From the NCBI GenBank assembly GCA_004298295.1, contig SCUH01000284.1, positions 1-6,397 on the forward strand: a stretch of DNA of 6,397 nt, in the 5' to 3' direction. This document shows positions 1 through 5,659 of this stretch, piece after piece. A program made the position numbers and the translations under genes. Below the pieces are notes generated by a model. The model saw only the letters and a list, made by a program, of their open reading frames with translations. It had not been told where the DNA came from and searched no databases. This DNA is from Betaproteobacteria bacterium. Its GTDB lineage: Bacteria > Pseudomonadota > Gammaproteobacteria > Burkholderiales > SG8-39. Position 1 is the stretch's first letter; each line of letters begins with the position of its first letter.

Positions 1-120
1 TTCCGCAAGTACTGCCTGCTGAACGGGCTCGACGAGATCGGCCTGACGCTGCGCCACGCCGATGCGATCCGCGCCTTCGAGGCGAATCGCCGGCAGCGCT
101 ATCCCTGGCTGTACCGCTAG
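1..120 (+). CDS. leuD: 3-isopropylmalate dehydratase small subunit, C-terminal end (partial)
   Basis: Only the last 39 codons and the TAG stop (118-120) are inside the window. LeuD is the small subunit of the cytoplasmic LeuCD isomerase, which interconverts 2- and 3-isopropylmalate in leucine synthesis. The visible peptide contains NGLDEIGLTLRHAD followed by IRAFEANR and a Trp-rich end (YPWLYR). This is the characteristic LeuD C-terminus, a short amphipathic helix after the swivelling domain. The catalytic Fe-S cluster belongs to LeuC, which is expected further upstream and is not seen here. The identification also rests on the next gene being leuB. The final G of the stop codon is the first base of a possible GTG start for leuB, so the two genes are probably cotranscribed and translationally coupled. 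Nothing looks broken; the 5' truncation is the window edge. Confidence 0.95.
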   Translation, partial: FRKYCLLNGLDEIGLTLRHADAIRAFEANRRQRYPWLYR

Positions 121-125
121 TGCCG

Positions 126-1181
126 ATGAAGATCGCCGTGTTGCCGGGCGACGGCATCGGCCGGGAGATCGTGGCGCAGGCGCTGCGCGTGCTGCAGCGC
201 CTCGAGCTGCCGCTCGAATTCGAGCAGGCGCCGGTCGGCGGCGCGGGCTACGAGGCGGCGGGCGATCCGCTGCCGGCGGCGACGCTCGCGCTGGCGAAGG
301 CCGCGGACGCGATCCTGTTCGGCGCGGTGGGCGATCCGCGCTACGACGCTCTGGAGCGCGCCAAGCGGCCCGAGCAGGCGATCCTGGGTCTGCGCAAGGC
401 GCTGGGGCTGTTTGCCAACCTGCGGCCGGCGCAGGTGCACGAGGAACTGACGCAGGCATCGGCGCTGCGGCCGGAGATCGTCGGCGGCCTCGACATTCTG
501 ATCGTGCGCGAACTGACCGGCGACATCTACTTCGGCGAGCCGAAAGGGATCCGGCGCACCGACACCGGCGAGCGCGAAGGCTTCGACACGATGCGCTACC
601 GCGAAAGCGAGATCCGGCGCATTGCGCGTGTGGCGTTCGAGGCCGCGAGAAAGCGCAAGCGCAAGCTCTGCTCGGTGGACAAGGCGAACGTGCTGGAAAC
701 GTCGCAGCTGTGGCGCGAAGTCGTCGCGGCGGAGGCGAAGACCTATCCGGACATCGCGCTGCAGCACATGTATGTCGACAACTGCGCGATGCAGCTGGTG
801 CGCGAGCCGAAGCAGTTCGACGTCATCGTGACCGGGAACCTGTTCGGCGACATCCTGTCGGACGAGGCCTCGATGCTCACCGGCTCGATCGGCATGCTGC
901 CGTCGGCGTCGCTCGATGCCTCCGGCAAGGGGCTGTACGAGCCGATCCACGGCTCGGCACCCGACATCGCGGGCCGCGATGTCGCCAATCCGCTCGCGAC
1001 GATCCTGTCGGCGGCGATGATGCTGCGCTATTCGCTCGGCCATCCGGACGCTGCCGAACGCATCGAGCGCGCCGTAGGGCGCGCGTTGCGCGAGGGCTAT
1101 CGCACCGCCGACATATATACTGCGGGGGCTCGAAAAGTCGGTACGCAGGAGATGGGGGAAGCGGTCGCGGCACGTTTGTGA
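126..1181 (+). CDS. leuB: 3-isopropylmalate dehydrogenase
   Basis: LeuB oxidises and decarboxylates 3-isopropylmalate to 2-oxoisocaproate, the third leucine-specific step, in the cytoplasm as a homodimer. From ATG 126 the protein has 351 residues, the usual family length. It opens with MKIAVLPGDGIG, the standard N-terminus. Substrate arginines are recognisable near R90, R100 and R128. The catalytic pair is Y135 (IYFGEP) and K186 (SVDKANVL). Metal-binding aspartates are D218, D242 and D246, and residues 238-260 match the isocitrate/isopropylmalate dehydrogenase signature. HGSAPDIAG (275-283) carries the Asp expected for NAD+ rather than NADP+ preference. A GTG at 120 would add two residues and overlap the leuD stop. 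I prefer the ATG because family proteins start there; neither has a clear Shine-Dalgarno, which suggests coupling to leuD. The stop lies 15 bases before asd. Confidence 0.98.
   Translation: MKIAVLPGDGIGREIVAQALRVLQRLELPLEFEQAPVGGAGYEAAGDPLPAATLALAKAADAILFGAVGDPRYDALERAKRPEQAILGLRKALGLFANLRPAQVHEELTQASALRPEIVGGLDILIVRELTGDIYFGEPKGIRRTDTGEREGFDTMRYRESEIRRIARVAFEAARKRKRKLCSVDKANVLETSQLWREVVAAEAKTYPDIALQHMYVDNCAMQLVREPKQFDVIVTGNLFGDILSDEASMLTGSIGMLPSASLDASGKGLYEPIHGSAPDIAGRDVANPLATILSAAMMLRYSLGHPDAAERIERAVGRALREGYRTADIYTAGARKVGTQEMGEAVAARL
1116..1121 (+). promoter_or_regulatory. possible -10 element for asd inside leuB (weak)
   Basis: TATACT, five of six bases of the sigma70 -10 consensus, lies in an AT-rich island (about 1111-1120) within otherwise very G+C-rich leuB. 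It is spelled by the codons ATA-TAT-ACT, of which ATA is normally rare in such genomes. A start about seven bases downstream would give asd a leader of roughly 70 bases. No acceptable -35 stands 16-18 bases upstream; the nearest TTG-type hexamer (1086-1091) is 24 bases away. It could be chance or a weak internal promoter. Confidence 0.2.
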
Positions 1182-1184
1182 ACT

Positions 1185-1190
1185 GAGGAG
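1185..1190 (+). promoter_or_regulatory. Shine-Dalgarno sequence of asd
   Basis: GAGGAG stands six bases before ATG 1197. It is the best ribosome binding site in the window and fixes the asd start. It also means asd can be translated independently of leuB even if cotranscribed. Confidence 0.85.
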
Positions 1191-1196
1191 CCAGGG

Positions 1197-2321
1197 ATGT
1201 TGCGGGCAGGCATTGTCGGTTGGCGCGGCATGGTGGGGTCGGTGCTCGTGCAGCGCATGCGCGAGGAGCGCGACTTCGACCAGGTCGACCCGGTGTTCTT
1301 TTCGGCTTCGCAGGCGGGCGGCAAGGGGCCCCAGATCGGCCGCGACACGCCGGCCGTGGGCGACGCACGCGACATCAAGGCGCTGCAGTCGCTGCCGGTC
1401 ATCGTCTCCTGCCAGGGCGGCGACTACACCGGCGAGATCTACCCGAAACTGCGCGCCGCCGGCTGGAAGGGTTATTGGATCGACGCCGCCAGCGCGCTGC
1501 GCATGAAAGACGATGCCGTGATCATTCTCGATCCGGTGAACCTACCGCTCATCCACGACGCGGTGGCGGCGGGCCGCAAGGATTTCATCGGCGGCAACTG
1601 CACCGTGAGCCTGATGCTGATGGGCATGGCGGGCCTGTTCCAGAACGACCTCATCGAATGGATGACGAGCATGACCTATCAGGCGGCCTCGGGCGCCGGT
1701 GCCGCCAACATGCGCGAACTGGCGCAGCAGATGGCGTACCTGGGCGACGCGGCGAAGGGCGTGCTTGCGGACCCCGCGGCGACCGCGCTGGATGTCGACC
1801 GGTGCGTCACAGGAGCCTTGCACGGCGCCGGTCTGCCGCGACAGAATTTCGGCCAGCCGCTCGCCGCCAGCCTGCTGCCGTGGATCGACAGGGATCTCGG
1901 CAACGGCCAGAGCCGGGAGGAATGGAAGGGGCAGGCCGAAACCAACAGGATCCTCGGGCGCAGCGAGCGCCCGATCCCGGTGGATGGCATTTGCGTGCGC
2001 GTGGGTGCGATGCGCTGCCACAGCCAGGCGCTCACCGTAAAGCTCAAGCGCGACGTGCCGCTCGACGAGATCGAGGGCATGCTGGCGGAGGCGAACGAAT
2101 GGACCAAGGTCGTGCCCAACCGGCGTGAAGAAAGCCTGGCCGAGCTGACCCCGGCTGCCGTCAGCGGCACGCTCTCGGTGCCGGTGGGTCGGCTGCGCAA
2201 GATGCCCATGGGCGGCGAATACCTGGCGGCATTTACGGTGGGCGACCAGTTGCTGTGGGGCGCTGCCGAACCGCTGCGCCGCATGCTGCACATCCTGCTC
2301 GATGCGGGCGTGAAGCACTGA
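1197..2321 (+). CDS. asd: aspartate-semialdehyde dehydrogenase
   Basis: Asd reduces 4-aspartyl phosphate to aspartate semialdehyde with NADPH. This is the branch point leading to diaminopimelate/lysine, methionine, threonine and isoleucine, so it is normally needed for cell wall synthesis. The protein has 374 residues, close to the roughly 367 of the E. coli enzyme. The N-terminal Rossmann fold starts with the nucleotide-binding GWRGMVGS (8-15). The catalytic nucleophile is C135 in GGNCTVS (codon 1599-1601). The substrate-binding arginine and catalytic His are R268 and H275 in VRVGAMRCHSQ. These positions correspond almost one to one with the Gram-negative type of Asd, as opposed to the shorter Gram-positive/archaeal type. 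The start is supported by GAGGAG six bases upstream. The gene is 15 bases downstream of leuB, so it is probably part of the leu transcription unit. The reading frame is intact with no missing key residue. Confidence 0.98.
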   Translation: MLRAGIVGWRGMVGSVLVQRMREERDFDQVDPVFFSASQAGGKGPQIGRDTPAVGDARDIKALQSLPVIVSCQGGDYTGEIYPKLRAAGWKGYWIDAASALRMKDDAVIILDPVNLPLIHDAVAAGRKDFIGGNCTVSLMLMGMAGLFQNDLIEWMTSMTYQAASGAGAANMRELAQQMAYLGDAAKGVLADPAATALDVDRCVTGALHGAGLPRQNFGQPLAASLLPWIDRDLGNGQSREEWKGQAETNRILGRSERPIPVDGICVRVGAMRCHSQALTVKLKRDVPLDEIEGMLAEANEWTKVVPNRREESLAELTPAAVSGTLSVPVGRLRKMPMGGEYLAAFTVGDQLLWGAAEPLRRMLHILLDAGVKH

Positions 2322-2388
2322 TCGAGCGGCCGCCGAATGCCCTGCGGCGGCGGAGCGAACGCCGCATAAACCCAGAAAATCTCTCAAC

Positions 2389-2417
2389 TTGCAGGGCTAA
2401 TGCCATGATGTTATGGT
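2389..2417 (+). promoter_or_regulatory. putative sigma70-type promoter of fimV with extended -10
   Basis: TTGCAG (2389-2394) stands 17 bases before TATGGT (2412-2417), which is preceded by TGT (2409-2411), giving an extended -10 (TGnTATnnT). The region from about 2366 to 2436 is clearly more A+T-rich than the flanking genes. A start about seven bases downstream, near 2424, would leave a leader of about 29 bases before GTG 2453, containing the fimV ribosome binding site. The -35 matches only three of six bases. The extended -10 and exact 17-base spacing make the call reasonable but unproven. Confidence 0.5.
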
Positions 2418-2440
2418 TCCCAGTCCCAAAAGAATCACTC

Positions 2441-2449
2441 AGGGTGGAG
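2441..2449 (+). promoter_or_regulatory. Shine-Dalgarno region of fimV
   Basis: AGGGTGGAG lies just upstream of GTG 2453. AGGG is eight bases from the start and GGAG three, so the first is better spaced. It supports GTG 2453 over in-frame GTG 2444, whose start codon lies inside this purine stretch and which has only weak purine sequence before it. Confidence 0.5.
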
Positions 2450-2452
2450 CCA

Positions 2453-4801
2453 GTGCTTAGAGCGTTCACCGCATCCCGGCTGGCGTTGGCCGCGTGCCTG
2501 CTGTTGCCGCTGATCGCAGACGCCGCAGGTCTGGGACGGCTCGCCGTGCAATCCGCATTAGGCCAGCCGCTGCGCGCCGAAGTCGAGATCGTATCGCTGC
2601 AGCCGCGCGAAGCCGACGGATTGGTAGCCCGCGTCGCTTCGCCCGAGGCTTACCGCATGGCGGGGATCGAGTTCAATCCGGCCCTGCTCAATATCCGCGT
2701 CGCGGTCGAGCGGCGCGACGGCCGGCCGGTGCTGAGCCTGACTTCGGCCCAGCCGATCAACGAGCCCTTCGTCGAGTTGCTCCTCGAGCTGCAGTGGTCC
2801 ACCGGGCGGCTGGTGCGGGAATACACGTTCCTGCTCGATCCAGCCGAGTACAAGCCGCCGCAGCCGGTCGCCGTGGCGCCGCCACCTTCAGCGCCCGTCG
2901 CCAAGCCCGCGCCGGCCGCACCCGCCGTGGTGGCCAAGCCGCTCGTCAGCGAGCCGCCCAAGAGCACCGGGACCTATCGCATCCGGCGTGGCGACACGCT
3001 GAGCAAGGTCGCGCGCGAAACCAAGCCTGCAGGCGTTTCGGTCAATCAGATGCTGGTGGCGTTGTACCAGGCCAACCAGAAGGCGTTCATGCACAACAGC
3101 ATGTACCTGATGCGCAGCGGCGAGATCCTGAAAATTCCCGATGGCGCCGCGGCGGCGGCGATCCCTCCGGCCGAAGCCACGCGCATGGTGCGCGCGCAAG
3201 GGGTCGAGTTTGACGAGTACCGGCGCAATCTCGGGGCCGCGGTGGCGGCCGCGCCGGCGAAACCGGCGCCAGCGCCGCAGCGCGAAACGCCGGGTCGCAT
3301 TACGCCGAAGAAGGCAGAGCCCACGCCCAAGGACGCGAAGGACCAGATCAAGCTGTCCAAGCTCGACAGCGCCAAGCCCTCGGCGCCGGTATCGCGCGCC
3401 GCGGCGGACGACGACAAGGCGGCCCTCAACCGGGCGCTGAAGGAATCGCAGTCGCGCGTTTCCGATCTCGAGAAGCAGGTCACGGACCTGCAAAAGCTGA
3501 TTGAGCTGAAGAACCAGCAGCTGGCGCTGCTCGAGCAGAAGGCGAGCAAGCCGGCCGCCGAAGCGGTCAAGCCCGTGCCGCCCGCGGCGAAACCCGCGGC
3601 CGAACCAGCCAAGGCCGCACCGGAGGCGCCGAAGCCCGTCGCGGAAGCGCCGAAATCGGCCGTTGAAGCGCCCAAGCCCGCAGCGCCTGAGCCGAAGCCC
3701 GCGCCCGCGGCGGCACCGAAGAAGCCGGCCGCTGCGCCGCCATCTCCGAGCCTGATGGACGAATTCCTGGAGAATCCGCTTGCGCTGGGCGGGTTGGCGG
3801 GCGTCATTGCACTGCTGATCGGATATGGCGCCTGGGCGTGGCGCCGCAAGAAGGCGTCGCAGACCGAGGAGGGCGGCTTCAGCAGCATCGCGGCGGCTTC
3901 CGCCGCCGGCGAGACCGCCAGCGCGGGCGAACCGTCGCCGGAAGTCCAGGCGGGCATCGCGGCGGCACAGTCGGCGCCCGGCCCGGGCGACGAGGTCGAT
4001 CCGATCGCCGAGGCCGACGTTTATCTCGTCTACGGGCGCGATGCGCAGGCCGAAACGATCCTGAAGGATGCGATCGCCGGCAATCCCGAGCGCATCGCCT
4101 TCCATGCCAAATTGCTGGAGATCTACGCCCAGCGGCGCGATGCGGCCTCTTTCGAGCGGACCGCGCTGCAAGTGAAGAGCCTGAGCGGCAGCGCCGGTCC
4201 GGAATGGCAAAAAGCGCGGACCTTGGGTCGCTCGATCGATCCGGAAAATGGTCTTTATGGGGCACGGACAGGCGAAGGCGAAGCCACGGTGACGCAGCCT
4301 GCTGCGGCAACGCCGACGGTGGATTTCGACCTGGGGGGTGCGACGTCCCCGGGTTCGGGCCCGGCGCAGTCCGCGGCAGTCGATTTCGATATCGGAGCGA
4401 CAACGCAGGGCGATCAGGCGCCGCCCGCATTCAGACCGGGCGACACGGTCGTGATGACCGCGAGCGAGCGGGAAGCCGCCAGCGGAAAAATGGCTTTCGA
4501 CATCGGCGCGGCGACCGAGGAGGTCAAGAGCCCGGCGCCTGCGGCGTCAGCGTCCGCCGAGGCGCCAAGCGGACTCGATTTCGATCTCGATTTCGACTTG
4601 GGCGAAACCAAGCCCGCGGCGTCGGCGGGAGCGGGCGTCGATCCGAAGTGGCAGGAGGTCGCGACCAAGCTGGACCTTGCGAAAGCCTACGAGGAAATGG
4701 GCGACAAGAACGGCGCGCGCGAGCTCCTCGACGAAGTGCTCAAGGCGGGCGACGCGGCGCAGCAGGAAGAGGCCTCGCGCCTGCTCGCCAAGCTGGGATA
4801 G
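2453..4801 (+). CDS. fimV: FimV-type LysM motility/polar hub protein
   Basis: A 782-residue single-pass inner-membrane protein; FimV in Pseudomonas organises the cell pole and supports type IV pilus assembly and twitching. Domains in order: signal peptide 1-24 (basic start, hydrophobic core, ADA then AGLGRL); FimV N-terminal domain about 25-132 (SALGQPLRAEVEI, then a YTFLLDP end); Pro/Ala linker 134-172; periplasmic LysM 174-228 (YRIRRGDTLSKVA), likely binding peptidoglycan; Ala/Pro linker; coiled coil about 321-364; Lys/Pro/Ala/Glu-rich stretch 365-430; transmembrane helix about 441-463 followed by RRKK; cytoplasmic region with a TPR-like segment 513-600 (ADVYLVYGRDAQAETIL), acidic FD[IL]G motifs 623-718, and the conserved C-terminal FimV domain 729-782 (KLDLAKAYEEMGD). 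GTG 2453 is chosen because it puts the signal peptide at the N-terminus. In-frame GTG 2444 and ATG 2405 are alternatives, but the latter lies within the proposed promoter. Confidence 0.95.
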   Translation: MLRAFTASRLALAACLLLPLIADAAGLGRLAVQSALGQPLRAEVEIVSLQPREADGLVARVASPEAYRMAGIEFNPALLNIRVAVERRDGRPVLSLTSAQPINEPFVELLLELQWSTGRLVREYTFLLDPAEYKPPQPVAVAPPPSAPVAKPAPAAPAVVAKPLVSEPPKSTGTYRIRRGDTLSKVARETKPAGVSVNQMLVALYQANQKAFMHNSMYLMRSGEILKIPDGAAAAAIPPAEATRMVRAQGVEFDEYRRNLGAAVAAAPAKPAPAPQRETPGRITPKKAEPTPKDAKDQIKLSKLDSAKPSAPVSRAAADDDKAALNRALKESQSRVSDLEKQVTDLQKLIELKNQQLALLEQKASKPAAEAVKPVPPAAKPAAEPAKAAPEAPKPVAEAPKSAVEAPKPAAPEPKPAPAAAPKKPAAAPPSPSLMDEFLENPLALGGLAGVIALLIGYGAWAWRRKKASQTEEGGFSSIAAASAAGETASAGEPSPEVQAGIAAAQSAPGPGDEVDPIAEADVYLVYGRDAQAETILKDAIAGNPERIAFHAKLLEIYAQRRDAASFERTALQVKSLSGSAGPEWQKARTLGRSIDPENGLYGARTGEGEATVTQPAAATPTVDFDLGGATSPGSGPAQSAAVDFDIGATTQGDQAPPAFRPGDTVVMTASEREAASGKMAFDIGAATEEVKSPAPAASASAEAPSGLDFDLDFDLGETKPAASAGAGVDPKWQEVATKLDLAKAYEEMGDKNGARELLDEVLKAGDAAQQEEASRLLAKLG
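3545..3742 (+). repeat. degenerate EAPKP/AAKP low-complexity repeat in fimV
   Basis: Residues 365-430 of FimV are almost entirely Ala, Pro, Lys and Glu, with recurring EAPKP, EAPKS and EPKP units (EAPK occurs three times at 391-408). Such stretches act as extended spacers. Here it lies on the periplasmic side, between the coiled coil and the transmembrane helix, so it probably helps span the distance between membrane and peptidoglycan. Length variation between strains is expected for a repeat of this kind. Confidence 0.6.
4319..4606 (+). repeat. repeated acidic-aromatic FD[IL]G motif in FimV cytoplasmic region
   Basis: Related short motifs recur within 96 residues: VDFDLGGA (623-630), VDFDIGAT (643-650), MAFDIGAA (680-687) and the double LDFDLDFDLGE (708-718). 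They are separated by Ala/Pro/Ser/Gly-rich, probably disordered linkers. They lie between the TPR-like segment and the C-terminal FimV domain. The pattern is seen directly. A role as short linear docking motifs is inference. Confidence 0.65.
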
Positions 4802-4823
4802 CGCCGGATTCGCGGCGCACCGG

Positions 4824-4863
4824 AAAGCCGCGGCGCGCGAGCGACCGCGGCTTTGTCTTTTCT
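4824..4863 (+). terminator. intrinsic (Rho-independent) terminator after fimV
   Basis: A perfect 10-base-pair inverted repeat, AAAGCCGCGG (4824-4833) and CCGCGGCTTT (4845-4854), encloses an 11-base loop and is followed by GTCTTTTCT (4855-4863). The G+C-rich stem and T-rich tail fit an intrinsic terminator, 22 bases after the fimV stop. The T tract is interrupted, so termination may be partial. Unusually, the tail ends only four bases before the truA start codon. Confidence 0.72.
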
Positions 4864-4867
4864 GACC

Positions 4868-5659
4868 ATGAGAATTGCACTCGGAATCGAATACGACGGC
4901 AGCCGGTTTCTCGGCTGGCAGCGGCAGCCCGGCGGCGGCACCGTGCAGGATGCGCTCGAGGCTGCACTGACGACGATCGCCGCGGCGCCCGTGGCGGTGA
5001 CCTGCGCCGGGCGCACCGATCGCGGCGTGCACGCCCTTGGCCAGGTCGTCCATTTCGACACCGAAGCCCGGCGTCCGGAGCTTGCCTGGGTGCGCGGCGT
5101 GAATGCGGTGCTGCCGGATGCAGTGGCGGTGCTGTGGTCGAGCCGCGTGGGCAGCGAGTTTCATGCGCGCTACAGCGCGCGGCTGCGCACTTACCGTTAC
5201 GTGCTGCTCAACCGCGCGGTGCGCCCGGCACTCGCCGCGCGCCATGCCGGCTGGTGTCACGCGCCGCTCGACGTCGAGGCGATGCGCGCAGCGGCCGCGC
5301 TGCTCCTGGGCGAGCAGGATTTTTCCGCCTTCCGCTCCGCCGAATGCCAAGCCGCCACCGCGGTGCGCACGCTGCATGCGCTGGACATCGAGCGCCGCGG
5401 CGAGCGCATCGACTTCGTGCTGCGCGCCAACGCGTTCCTGCATCACATGGTGCGCAATCTCGTCGGCACGCTGGTCCACATCGGGCGGCACAAGCAGCCG
5501 CCGCAGTGGGCGCGCGAAGTGCTGGATTCGCGCGACCGCGCGCGCGCCGCGCCGACCTTTGCCGCCGCAGGCCTGTACCTCGAAGCAGTCGAGTACGACG
5601 CGTCATGGGCGCTGCCGCCCGCGCCGGCGGGCGCGCTGGCGGGGTCGATCGGATCGTGA
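4868..5659 (+). CDS. truA: tRNA pseudouridine(38-40) synthase TruA
   Basis: TruA converts uridines 38, 39 and 40 in the anticodon stem-loop of many tRNAs to pseudouridine; it is a cytoplasmic homodimer. The 263-residue product matches the family (about 270 in E. coli). It opens with the typical ALGIEYDGSRFLGWQRQ (4-20). The catalytic Asp is D51 in AGRTDRGVHA, and the conserved active-site Tyr is Y109 in RLRTYRY. FLHHMVRNLVGTL (190-202) is the signature of the C-terminal half. The tail after about residue 245 is Pro/Ala/Gly/Ser-rich and not conserved. ATG 4868 is chosen because family members start there; an in-frame TTG at 4853 would lie in the terminator stem. No Shine-Dalgarno precedes the ATG, where the sequence is pyrimidine-rich terminator tail. 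The stop overlaps the trpF start, so the two are likely coupled. Confidence 0.97.
   Translation: MRIALGIEYDGSRFLGWQRQPGGGTVQDALEAALTTIAAAPVAVTCAGRTDRGVHALGQVVHFDTEARRPELAWVRGVNAVLPDAVAVLWSSRVGSEFHARYSARLRTYRYVLLNRAVRPALAARHAGWCHAPLDVEAMRAAAALLLGEQDFSAFRSAECQAATAVRTLHALDIERRGERIDFVLRANAFLHHMVRNLVGTLVHIGRHKQPPQWAREVLDSRDRARAAPTFAAAGLYLEAVEYDASWALPPAPAGALAGSIGS

Noticed and set aside
117..1043. Minus-strand open frame of about 308 codons opposite leuB.
   Set aside because: Arg/His/Leu-rich composition of an antisense shadow. leuB on the + strand is unambiguous, with all catalytic residues.
2343..2366. Hairpin TGCGGCG / CGCCGCA after asd, considered as a terminator.
   Set aside because: The stem is only seven pairs and the following bases (TAAACCC) contain no T tract, so it does not fit an intrinsic terminator. 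In such G+C-rich sequence it may be chance.
1542..2387. Minus-strand open frame opposite asd extending into the asd-fimV gap.
   Set aside because: Composition typical of antisense to a G+C-rich gene and no known motif. Its start region would overlap the proposed fimV promoter.
2405..2452. In-frame ATG-ATG at 2405/2408 as the fimV start.
   Set aside because: It would add 16 residues with charged side chains before the signal peptide, has no ribosome binding site and lies inside the proposed -35/-10 region.
2486..2497. LAAC at FimV residues 12-15, resembling a lipobox.
   Set aside because: Only about five hydrophobic residues precede the Cys and the hydrophobic core continues past it to ADA|AGLG. 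An ordinary type I signal peptide fits better.
2888..4210. Minus-strand open frame of about 440 codons opposite fimV.
   Set aside because: Arg/Leu/Gly-rich antisense shadow of the low-complexity Ala/Pro/Lys region, with no ribosome binding site and no recognisable motif.
4853..4867. In-frame TTG at 4853 as the truA start.
   Set aside because: It lies in the terminator stem, has no Shine-Dalgarno and adds five residues that family members lack. ATG 4868 gives the normal N-terminus.
3838..5655. Very long open frame running through fimV and truA into trpF, which could look like a giant fusion upstream of TrpF.
   Set aside because: It is the +1-shifted shadow of fimV and truA, Arg/Gly/Ala-rich with no recognisable domain before the TrpF start. 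High G+C content keeps alternative frames free of stops.
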